Assembly: GCF_033958435.1 (NCBI RefSeq)
Contig: NC_134160.1
Location: forward strand, 9,163,001 to 9,227,000
Length of the DNA: 64,000 bases
Direction: 5' to 3'
Source of the DNA: Carettochelys insculpta
Lineage: Eukaryota > Chordata > Testudines > Carettochelyidae
In this document: one piece after another, positions 30,046-40,300 of the stretch
Numbering within the stretch: the first letter of the stretch is position 1
Layout: every line of letters starts with the position of its first letter
Translations under genes and position numbers: made by a program
Notes under the pieces: generated by a model
What the model was told of the DNA's origin: nothing
Database searches by the model: none
Seen by the model: the letters and a program-made list of their open reading frames with translations, nothing else

Positions 30046-30529
30046 GTGAGTCAGTTTGTGCTGGGGGGGGGTCTCCCTGGCTCTTGAGGGGGGCAGCGCC
30101 TGGCTCGGAGGCTGAGGGGGTGAGGTTGTGTTGATCGTTGCATTTCTTTTGGACACCATTGTTGTAGGGCCTCATGCACTAAGCTCTAGAGGTCCCAGGT
30201 TTGTGTCCACCTGTCAGTGGTTACATATGTACAGCACAATGGGACCCTCACCTCATGGGGGGCTTTGGGTACCAGCAGGCGCTAAGCGTTAAATATTAAA
30301 TCTCCTGTGTGTTGGTTGTTTACCACGGTTTTGTCCCATATCACTGCAATTACAAAGCCAGATTCTGCCAGGAACCTGAGCTCACAGATGGTACCTAACG
30401 TAGCGATTGCCTTCAGCCGGATTAGTACGGGCTCCTTTCTTGCTAAGGTGTGTGGGGAGCCCTTCCTGAGACGTGCTGTGGCCCTTTTAAGAGTTTGGGT
30501 TGGGCTGGTGCACAAAGGCTGAGGCAATA

Positions 30530-31205
30530 GGGGAAGAGAGGTCTCAGATTTACAAGGAATCCTGTCACTGTATCTTTAAAGGCTGGGGATTGGAGGCTTG
30601 CAGAGGGTGGGGCAGGGACCCCTCTCAGCCAATAAGAAAGGAGCTGGGAGCAGGGGGCAGTATAAATGCTTCTACTTCCTTCATTGCTGCCAGCAGGGTA
30701 GAGGTATATAGATGCTGTAGGGAGTAAGAAGGTCACTGTGGGGCTCTGAATTAGCCAAGAGCAGACTCCAGCTGGAAAAGGTAACCAGCCCTTGGAGCCT
30801 GAGGACTAGGTGGGACCTGCTGAGAGAGACCAAGTGTAACTCAGCTCCAGGGGGAGAGCTGGGGACACTGGTAAGGAGAAGCACAGAAGTTACTTGATCT
30901 ATCCGTACAGGAGGAAGCCTGCTCTAAGGAGAGAGAGAGAGATTGAAAGAGAAACCTGGGGGGACCAGGAACACAGATTAGTGAGCTGGGGCAGGGGAAT
31001 CCTGAAAGCCAGAAGCATCTTTTGTTGATTTGGGACCTATTGGTCTGGTCTACTTTTTGTATGAAGTTTTGTAATGAGCCCTAACGGGGGTAGTATTGAG
31101 GCAAACGTTGAGTGCCTGAAGTAAAGTTAGTGGTTTTATCAGAAAGGAAACTGAGGCAGAGATTGCCTGCATTGCCACATTAATTCAGCAGGGGGCACTA
31201 CAGGG
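30530..31205 (+). other. LTR-like or promoter-like segment
   Basis: Has CCAAT (30629-30633) and TATAAA (30661-30666) in a proximal promoter arrangement, followed by a G+C-moderate leader with AGGGGGAGAGCTGGGG-like purine blocks, and ends near GCAGGGGGCACTACAGGG. This could be a solo LTR of an endogenous retroelement. No coding domain and no second LTR were seen. Confidence 0.35.
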
Positions 31206-32261
31206 TAGATGCATCCTCGGACATAAGACAACACTGTCTCCAGAAAAGGAAACTAAATGAGCCTGATCAGCTGCTGTGCAGGCATGTGAACAGTTCTTTT
31301 CTGCAAAGGGGGGGAAAAAAAATGAAACAAAAAAGATGACTGCAGATCTGCAAGCTACCAATGACAGCGGTGAATTTGCTTAGGAAAATTCCTGTATCGA
31401 ATATTCTTAAGTAATTCTAATATGAGGCCAAATACGTAACCATTAATGGGTGTGTTTTCAAACAATTTCCTCCTGGAGAGAGAAGAGGAAATGAAGGCAA
31501 TTTTCTCATCTATCTTTGTTTTAAACCAGCCCGTTGCAGCAGCAGTAAAGACAGATAAATTGGGACCGAACAAGCTGAGATCAATTCTTGAAGGAAATTT
31601 GGACACTAATGATGTTATTATTTTTTACCAGCTGACCCCTAATGACATGCAGAACACATAAGATTATGATGTTGGATTTACTAGCCAGTGATGAGGCTGG
31701 GTACATTAGTTATTTAGAATTTCAGTCAGATGTTCTCTATTTGATTGACTAATATTATGTGAATTCTTTGTGTGCAAATGTGCATTCACACAAAGATTTC
31801 ACTGGACCACACTGAATGTCTTTAATATAATCCTATTGTGCGTAGACACATAAAAATAGTTAAACTGTGATTTATGGTGGGGAAACTACATTCAGTTCAG
31901 ATCTGTATTTTGCTCAGGATTCTGTGTATTTAACTCCCAGGGAATATAACTTAAAAATTAATTTCTGTAATGAATAGATGCAGAAATTTCATATTCATCA
32001 AAATGCAAAGTGGAAAAAGACGGGGAGAGCTGCAAGTCAGTAGTAATCCTGTTTATTTCCTCATTAATCCCTTCTTTCCTAATCAGTTTTCATATGCCTT
32101 CAGCTTTGTATTAGAATAGAATTTAGCTTTACAATAGCATTTGTCATGCTAGAAGTGTCCCAAAGCATTAACAATGAGTTAGAATGCAGCAGTGCAGTGA
32201 TTCTGCTGCTAAATGTGATGGCCGTTATGTATTTGCCAATTAAGACAAGGCAGTTGTGGAG
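31206..32261. other. Intergenic, no feature recognised
   Basis: AT-rich. An open frame at 31446-31661 has no similarity I can name. Confidence 0.4.
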
Positions 32262-32887
32262 AAGGTAAATGGCTCTTGAATCAGCCTTCACTGCAGAGGA
32301 GAAGGAAGAACCCTGCCCTCAAGTCATACATTGTACATGACAAATCTGATGAACTGTCCCAGCTTGAGAGATCAGTAGCAATGGCTTTGGAACAAACGGA
32401 TAAATTAAAGAGCAATAAGTCACCCAGACCAGGTGGGCTTCACCCAAACCTCCTGAAGAACTCTGATGGGAAATTGAAGAGCTATTAACAGTTTGACTTA
32501 TTGGTTACATTGGTCACTGTACTGGTTGACTGGAGGGTACCTAATATAAAACAGATTAAAAAAAAAAAGCCTCCAGAAGTCATCCTAGCAACTACAGGTC
32601 AGTAAGCCTAACTTCAGAACCAGGCAAATTAGTTGAAACCAGTGCTTTTGTTTTTTTAAAGAGAGGAGCCACTACTCCCCACTCCCAGGCAACCCCACAG
32701 CTATAGTAAAGAACGGAATTATCAGAAGCCTAGATAATATGCCTGGGAAAAGTCCGCATGGCTTTTGTGAAGGGAAAACAAGTCTCGCTCATTTATTAGA
32801 ATTGTTAGGGGGTCAGTACAGCATGGGGACAAGAGTGGTCTGGTTAATAATGTGCACTTGGACTTTTAATGAGATTTCCCCACCTAT

Positions 32888-33194
32888 GGGTATGTCTGCA
32901 CCACCTGGAAGATCCACCCAGTTAGGGGTCTCAATCTTCTGGGATTTGATTTTGTGTGACTAGTAGGGATGTGTGAAGTCGAATGATCAGGGCTCAACAG
33001 TCAACCCCTCCCCATACTCCTCAATCTCGCGAGGAGCATGGGAGGTTGACAGGAGAAACCCTCCCATTGACCTCCCTCAGTGAGGACGGCCAGGTAAATC
33101 GATTGTAGATGAGTTGATTCCAGCTAAGCAACTGCTGTAGCTGGAACTGTGTATTTACAATCGCCTTTAAGGTCCCGTGTAGACCTGGCCTCAG
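32888..33194 (+). repeat. MITE nested in CR1
   Basis: Begins GGGTATGTCTGCACC and ends GTAGACCTGGCCTCA, roughly inverted ends. The interior has AATCGATTGTAGATGAG and CCCTCCCATTGACCTCCCT. Related fragments lie at 11550-11860 and 53040-53260. Confidence 0.6.
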
Positions 33195-33239
33195 TCTCTT
33201 AAGGAAACTAAGCACTTATGGGATAAGAAGGAAGGTTCT

Positions 33240-33385
33240 CTCATGAGTAACTGCAGCATCTGATGAAGTGAGTCTTTGCTCACGAAAGCTCATGCTCAAA
33301 ACTTTTCTGTTAGCCTATAAGGTGCCACAGCACCCTTTGTTGCTGTTACAGATCCAGAATAACACGGCTACCCCTCTGATACTTG
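33240..33385 (+). repeat. Penelope-like 3' tail nested in CR1
   Basis: CATCTGATGAAGTGAGTC, GCTCACGAAAGCTCATGCTC, TAGCCTATAAGGTGCCACAG and AACACGGCTACCCCTCTGAT are the typical phrases of this family, second subtype (ends GATAC). Confidence 0.7.
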
Positions 33386-34497
33386 TTAAAAATAGGTAAC
33401 TGAGGGTAGGAATAAATGGTCAACAGAAATTGAAAGCGGTAAATAGGAGAGGACCCTCATGGATCAATACTGGGAGTGCTGATGTTTAACATATTCAGAA
33501 AAGATCTAGAAAAGGAACTGACCAATGAGGTGGCAAAAACTGCAAATGCTACAAAATTACTCGAGATAGGAAAAGACTTCAAAGAGTTATGTCATTCAGT
33601 TGGGTGAGTGGGCAATGAAATGGCTGATGAAATTAATTGTTAAGGGGGAAATGACGCACATTGGAAAAAATAATCCCAACTATATACACAAAATGGGCTC
33701 AGAATAACCCACTCAAGAGAGGTATCTTGGCATTGTCACAGCCAGTTCTCTGAAAACATCCAGTCAATGTGCAGCAGCAGTAAAAAAAAAAAAAAAATGC
33801 TAACAATGTTAAGAACCAAGAGGAGAGGGACAGGTAATAAAACAAAAATATATCACTATATAAATCCATGGTACAACCATACCTTGAATACTGAGTGCAT
33901 TTCTGGTCATCTCATCTAATAAAAAGATACAGTGGAATTGGAAAAAGCACAGACAAGGGCAACGAAAATTATTAGGGGGAATGAAACAGCTTCTACATGA
34001 GGAGAAATGAAAAAGAGCCGGGCTGCTCAGCTTAGAAAAGAGATGATAAAAATCAAAATCAGCAATAGGATGGAGTCAGCGAATAGAAGAATGTTATTGA
34101 CTATTTCACACTGCGCAAGAGTGGGGTCACCCCATGAAAAGAAGAGGCAACAGGTTTAAAATAAACATAAGGAGTTACTTCTTCACATAAGGCACAGCCA
34201 GCCCGTGGAACTAGTTGCCATAGGCACTTGTAAGTGCCAATAGTGGGTTCAAAAGAGAATTAGGCGAGGTCCTGGAGAATAGGTCCATCAATAGCTATTA
34301 ACCAAAAAGGTCAGAGACACACAACCCCATCTTTCAGTTGTCCTTAAGCCCCTGAGTGCCAGAAGCTGGGATCGGAGTACAGGGACTGGATCCATCAATA
34401 ATTCCCGGTTCTGTTCATACCCTCTGGAGCATCTGCCATTTGCTACTGTTGGAAGAGAGGATCCCAGGCTACACGGACCATTAATTTGACTCAGTCT

Positions 34498-35660
34498 AGT
34501 TGGTTGTCATGTCATGATCATTAGAATTAAGCTCTGACCCTAAGTGGTCCCGTTTGGATCAATAGAACTATCATCTGTTTAATGTTATTCATCTGCATAA
34601 GTCTTTGCAGGATGAAACCTGAGGTCCAGAACTGCAACTATGTGTAGGCACTTAACTGCCATTGAGCGTTACGCACCTAAGACCCTGTCAGGAATTGGGT
34701 GATGCAGACCAGCAGTGTAATTTGCTGATTCTTGAAAGTCTCTGAAAGTTCATTTCAGGTTATATAGATTCAGTTATTGCAGCAATGTAGGTCCAGCCTG
34801 CTGGGGTCCACATGCTGGGACATGGACCCTTAAAGACCATAAGACAAAAGATCTAAGATGGACACTGCTAAATCCACATCATGCTTTTTCTCTTTTTTTT
34901 TTTTTTCCTGTCTTCAGGGCCAAAGCCCCTGCCTCTTCCCATAGTCCCTTGAGGGTCCGCCCCCACCTGACTCAGGTGGAGCAAACTGCCATTGGGTGAA
35001 TCCCAGGAGACAGTCTCAAATTTCTGAAATAGACCTGTTCTATTGTTTCAGTCCAGGTCACCTGACCATCGGGCTGCAGCCCATTGACAAGTCGTTGTCT
35101 GGGTTATGGATTTGAGGGTCTGAGATCTTTGTTTATCGTCCATTCATCCTGTTTGGGGCTGACTTTACACTTTGTATTGTGAAGCTGAGCATTCAAACAT
35201 TGTGTAACACAGAAACATAACTATAATCTATAACTTTACCTACATACATGATACTGACACATATGTAGCATACATAGCTTCAGGGCATCATTAGCTTTAA
35301 ATAGACACCTCACACGGTCCCCTAGCACAATATCTGGGGAATAGCCACACCAGGCCTTAAAATGACTTCCAGACCCAATATAAAAATCTGGTCATGCGCC
35401 AGCAGTTACTCGATTACTCAACATCCTTGTTTAGCTTATTGTCTGCAATGCTGTGTTGCAAACCTCCCTAGTAAGACCATAACCATAGTAAGTGTAACTA
35501 AACGTGACATTTGTGAGCCATCGATTCCATTGAATAAAACAGGTGTGCCATGGAATTGTCTCAGTGACCTGTGCTATGGTACTGAAAAGGTTGGGTTATT
35601 TAAAGGTAGTTTAAGCTGCTTTCCTTGCCATTTGAAAAACAATACAAAAACAATCCTAGG
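34498..35660. other. Intergenic, no feature recognised
   Basis: Contains a T14 tract near 34893. No gene or nameable repeat is seen. Confidence 0.4.
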
Positions 35661-35665
35661 TGGCA

Positions 35666-35765
35666 ACAAAGGGTCCTGTGGCACCTTATAGACTAACAGA
35701 AAAGTTTTGAGCATGAGCTTTTGTGAGCACAGACTCACTTCATCAGATGCTGGTCTTGGAAATCT
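35666..35765 (-). repeat. Penelope-like 3' tail, minus strand
   Basis: Reverse complement of the 33240 copy: CCTGTGGCACCTTATAGACT, GAGCATGAGCTTTTGTGAGC, CTTCATCAGATGCTGG. Confidence 0.7.
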
Positions 35766-35861
35766 GCAGGGCCAGGTATAAATAAGCCAGAGCAACAGTG
35801 GGGATAACAAGGTTAGCTCAGTCAGCAAGGGGGTGGGTTTCGCGATTTTCACTCCCCTGGT

Positions 35862-36038
35862 TTGTGTGTTCACCAGTATAGGAATTTATGTCATAAGATA
35901 CAGCTCTCCACACCTGAAGAAGTGGGTCTGCCGCACAAAAGCTCATCACCTAATAAATTATTTTGTTATTCTTTAAAGTGCTACATGGCTGCCGGTTTCT
36001 TTTGTTGGAATACAGACTAACGCAGCTACCTCTCTGTC
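35862..36038 (+). repeat. Penelope-like 3' tail, plus strand
   Basis: CTGAAGAAGTGGGTCTGC, GCTCATCACCTAATAAATTA and AATACAGACTAACGCAGCTA. With 35666-35765 it forms a head-to-head pair about 100 bases apart, which is how Penelope-type termini are often arranged. Confidence 0.65.
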
Positions 36039-36329
36039 CCTACTGCAGTAGGCTATACAATGCAACTTTCAGCTATCCGGGCACATCTGCGGGATGAATG
36101 ATGCAGGAAAAGTGAAAACCCTGGTATTCAGCATAACGGACAGTTCGCATAGGAAAGGCTGACCCCACAGAGAATATATAAGAGATCGGTGCAGAGAAAG
36201 TCTACAGAAACTAACCCACTCCGCACTGGAAGGAAATAGCGAGGGAGCCATCAGACACCACCAGGCGCTGCTGAGGATGGTTTGTGTGCGTGTTTGCTAA
36301 CAAACCCTCCGCTGCTTGGATCTGTCTTC

Positions 36330-37330
36330 CCGGGGGGGGGGTTCATACTCGAGGTGCCTCCAGCTCTCCGGAGGGGCCTGGGGACAGGGTTACCCAAGAG
36401 GCCAGGACTGGCCGGCCGTCCCCAGGCTTTAAAGAGAAATCCTTCACTAAAGGCTGCGTCCTGGGAGGAGACCTCCAACCCCGGCGGGCCACGCCGGCTG
36501 CAGAAACAGCCCCCGAGCTGCAGCAAGGAGAAGAGCTCGGGAGGGAGCGTGTGGGGCTGGCCGGGCCCTGGTACAGGGGGGCGCCGCGCAGAGGTTAGAG
36601 CGGCCCTGGGCGGGTCTCAGGCTGGTTTGCATCAAGCGCCCAAACAATGGGCCCTTCCAGCGACTGGCTTCCCTCCCCCCGCCCCACTCAGCGGCGGGCC
36701 TCGCTCCGTGCGCCCCGGGGCCGTGCGGGGAACGGGGACGAGCGCCCTGGCCGGCCCCGCTCAGCTGTGCGCCGGGGGGCCCCGTGCGTGCTCACGGGGC
36801 ACGGACCCGGGCCCAGCGCCGCCCCGGGCGCGTTACCGCGGCGCCTGCGGACCCCGCCCCTGCACCCCGCGGCCCTTCGGGGGCTGCAGCCCTGCTCCGG
36901 GGCCGCTGCCCCCCGGCTCCCCCGCGGAGGCCCCAGCCCAGGCGGCGGCGCTGCCCCTTTAACGCCGCCCCCAGCCCGCCGGACGCGACGGGCCGCCCGG
37001 CGCTGATGGCGGAGCGGGGAGCCGGGCGGTGGTGGCTGCTGGGAGCGGCCCGGCCCGGCAGAGCGGCGGGGATGGCCGGGGCCCCGCCGCCGGGAGCCCC
37101 CTCGCCGCGGCTGCCCAGGCTGGGGCTGGGCCTGGCCCTGCTGGCCGCGCTGGCCGCGGTGAAATACTATCGGGACGCCGAGGCGGCCCGGCGGCAGGTA
37201 GCGGGCCGGGGGGTGAATTCAGGGGCCCCTGCGGAAGGGCCCGGGGTGCGGAGCGGAGGGGCCGCAGGGGAAGGGTTAGAGAGGGGTCGGGGGGCTGCAG
37301 AGGAGGGAGGGGGGATGCTGAGTGCGTTGA
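36330..37330 (+). promoter_or_regulatory. CpG island and probable SELENON promoter / 5' UTR
   Basis: The sequence turns sharply G+C and CpG rich compared with both flanks, with many CGCC, GCGG and CCCGCCC motifs (Sp1-like boxes). It ends shortly after exon 1. I see no clear TATA box just upstream of the start, which suits a CpG-island housekeeping promoter. The transcription start cannot be placed from sequence alone. The long open frames here on both strands follow from the base composition and are not evidence of further genes. Confidence 0.75.
37006..37197 (+). CDS. SELENON: SELENON exon 1, signal/anchor segment
   Basis: Sixty-four codons end at the donor GTAGCG. The N-terminus is rich in Ala, Gly, Pro and Arg, then a Leu/Ala-rich stretch ([14 protein letters not shown], residues 39-52) can serve as the ER signal anchor, followed by charged RDAEAARRQ as in the human protein. 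Met1 has C at -3. Met23 at 37072 has G at -3 and +4, a better initiation context. I chose Met1 as the longer frame. Confidence 0.8.
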
Positions 37331-40300
37331 AGTTTGGGGAGTGGGTTTTTCGGTGGGGCTGGAGGGGCGTGTGGGGTGCGGGCATGAGGCAGGCTGGGGG
37401 TGGAAGGGAGCTCTGGGGTGCTGCCAGGGGAGCTATTCCCATGGAGTGACCTGGGTGTTCCTAGGACGCATCCTCTGTTGGCTTATTTCCTAAGTTCCAC
37501 TTTGCCTCTAACCCTGTATTTTTATATGAACGTATCAGAGCACCATAGTTAGATCCCCCTCTTGCTGGAGAGTCTTGTTATTTAGCCTGAGATTTCACTT
37601 CTCTGAGAACCTGCAAGGTGACCCTGCCCCATCCAGGTCTAATTGGTGCTCCAAGTCCCAACATGGCTTATCCGTGGAAGGAAAAAAAAAACTCATAAAA
37701 CCAAGACAGGTTCGTCACGCGGCCCCCTAGTTGAGCAGTCAATGGGGATTTGTGGTGAGGAGAGAAATGGAGTCTCCTGGCTGTGGGTTACAATAATTCA
37801 GGTCAAATCCTGTATGTTGTTAGTAGTGCATATTACTGTAGTTTGAGCTTCAGTTGTGCCCAAGACCCCAGGTGTTAGGTGCTGTACAAACAACGGAAAA
37901 ACAAAGTGCCTGCCCCAAAGACCCCTTATTGTCTAAAAGCTGTGTCTACAGTGGCATAGCTATGGCGCAGAAGCCCATAGGTAGACACCCACTGTAGGGA
38001 CAGAAGAAGTCTTTCCATCACCACATGACTTTACCTCCCCAAGGGACGGTAGTTTGGTTGATGGAAAGTTGCATCTGCCCCAGGCATCAGGTTGACAAAG
38101 CAATGGTACTTGGGGTAGGGATGTAAAATCCCATTTAATTGGTTGAGTGCCCCAGCTTGGAGTGGCCTTCTCCCCTGTGGCACACTGGGAACCTGGGGCT
38201 GTTCCAACCCAGCTGGAATGCCCCCGACCACCGCAGCACTGAGACACTGGAGCAGCCCTCCTCCCACAGCAGGCAGGTGGGGCTAGGGGGCTGCTCCCAT
38301 CTAATTGTAACTGGTTCACATAACACAATTCATTCTTTTCCGGGGTGGGAAAAATTAGAAGGAATGCTGACCAGGCCCTAAGCTCAAAAATAAATACTAG
38401 GATTTATGTGTGCAGCTGTAGATATGTCTTCATGTATATTCCAAGTTTAAAACCTCATAGTTGAAATCAGTTGCTGTTGTACTTGTCAGCCCCTGAGCTC
38501 AGAGTTCTGCTTCTTCTGTGAAGACAGGGCAAAATCGATTTCTCTGGGCTCTACTGTTGACCCTGGTACTCCACACTGTCACTTGGAGTAAGGGATGTTG
38601 GCGCAAGCCCGACCAGCCCACCTATGTACTAGAGCAGAAAGTCGATTCAGATATGCAGCTAGAATTGTGTATCTGGGATCGACATTGTTCCCTAGTGCAG
38701 TAGCACCCTGAGATGCGCGTATCTCAGGTTAATGCAACTCTGAGTGGCGGGGAGCAGGCGTCTGGCTCCAGGCTGCCCGCCACTCAGTCTCCCCTCTCCT
38801 GTGCGTGGTGGGCAGCCCAGAGCCAGGCTCTCTGCTGCCTGCCACTGACAGGAGCAGCGAAACTGACCAGCACTGCTGTGCCAGTCAGTCTCTAGCTCCC
38901 CAGTTTACGTGAAATTTGACTTAGGTGGGGTTGTGCAAAAATGCAACCTCCATGTAAGTCAGGTGTCTACTGTACAGGCCAGGCCTTAGATGTGGGCATT
39001 AATGCTGGAAACCACTGGAAGAGAAGTAAGGGCACACGTGTTTACATTGCCTGGCTTCGGCTCCTGTTGGGTAAAAGTCTTTTCAGCTAACTTTAAAGTA
39101 ACCAATAAAGGAAAAATTAGTTTTTTGGGTCCTCTTGGTGCCTTGTTCTAGATAAAGAAGATCGGAATGTTTTTAAACATTTTTACACTATAAATTCAGA
39201 CCTTGCCTGGTCTGAAACTCCATGGCTACCGTAGAACTTGTGAAATGACATTGCAGGAGTGCAACTTATGCAATAGAGAAAGAAAGAGGTTTTTAAAAAT
39301 CAGCTTGATTACAACTTTTATTTGATTTTGTTTTAGTAACTATGTCATTCAAATGCCTAAAATGATCCCTGGAGAAAGGTTGTCATGGTAAAGGAGTCTA
39401 TTTCCGTGGACTTCTTGTTTAAGGCCGGAATACTTCAAATACTTTCCTATGTGTAGAAGAACCTCCAGTGAAGACCATTTATTTCAATGATAAAACAGCA
39501 CATGGTGAACTTTTAAAAATCCTTTTTAGCCTCCCTTATGCATCACAAAGAAGCAAAAAGGATGCAAGTCATTTGTAGGAGAAACAGAGGAAGTGAGATT
39601 TCAGTTTTTGCAACTCTTTTCTGGTTATCTTTACAAAAGAAGGATCAGGTCCTATCTACTCTGCTCTTGCTGAAGGATTCAGAGGATGAGAGGCAAACAG
39701 GTTAGACTGGGCACCACAAGAGATTGAAATCTGAACAGCTCAGAGTTTTTCGATTCAGACTTTTTAAAATTTTGTTTCATCTTTTTTCTCTGTGAGCTTC
39801 TTTCTCACTCAAATGTCTGACACTTGGGAGGAAAAAAAAATTGTGAAGATTCTGCTCCCTCCTAACATTACATCTGAGGGCTGAGACAGCTCTGTTCTTT
39901 GCCCCTTCAGCAAAATATTATTATTGCAAGGTACAAAATAAAATTATTAAATGCTTTTGGGGTGGGGGTGGGGGCCTGGCTTTAACATGTGCTATAAAAA
40001 GGCATAATGGCAATTTCTCTTTCCCTTTGGCTTTTTTCACCATCTCTCACTTCTTTGTTCTGGATTGTTATCTCCAAGAGGACAGAAGCATTGGAGTGTC
40101 TCTTTCAGTAAGTCCATTTGGAGGTGATGGTGCTGAACAGCCCTGAGCTGGGTGTCTGTTGAGCACCTTGTTCTGGCTGTGCGTGGAACCGATGAAGCAT
40201 TGCCTGGAAAACCACCTATCAGTCTTATTCACTAGCTGTGCTAGATGAGCTGCTGGGTTAACTGGCCTTGCAGAGGGGAAGTGATTGTTGGAGTTGAGGG

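Larger units (their letters stand above)
32262..34497 (+). repeat. CR1 LINE broken by two nested insertions
   Basis: CR1 ORF2 sequence occupies 32262-32887 (including GCCTTCACTGCAGAGGAGAA and GAGCAATAAGTCACCCAGAC) and resumes at 33390, with FNIFRKDLEKEL-like and ATKLLEIG-like translations. The 3' end is at 34430-34497 (GAGGATCCCAGGCTACACGG). Poly-A at 33781-33797 sits inside. Fragments between are other repeats. Confidence 0.85.

Noticed and set aside
31446..31661. 71-residue frame in intergenic DNA (NFLLEREEEMKAIFSS start)
   Set aside because: No homology recognised, AT-rich, no splice or promoter support.
36282..36962. 226-residue open frame upstream of SELENON
   Set aside because: It lies in the CpG island where stops are rare in all frames. 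Pro/Gly/Ala/Arg-rich, no domain, and overlapped by frames on both strands.
37006..37449. Continuation of the SELENON exon 1 frame past 37197
   Set aside because: The donor GTAGCG at 37198 and the homology at 43559 define the exon end; the extension is unlike any SELENON.
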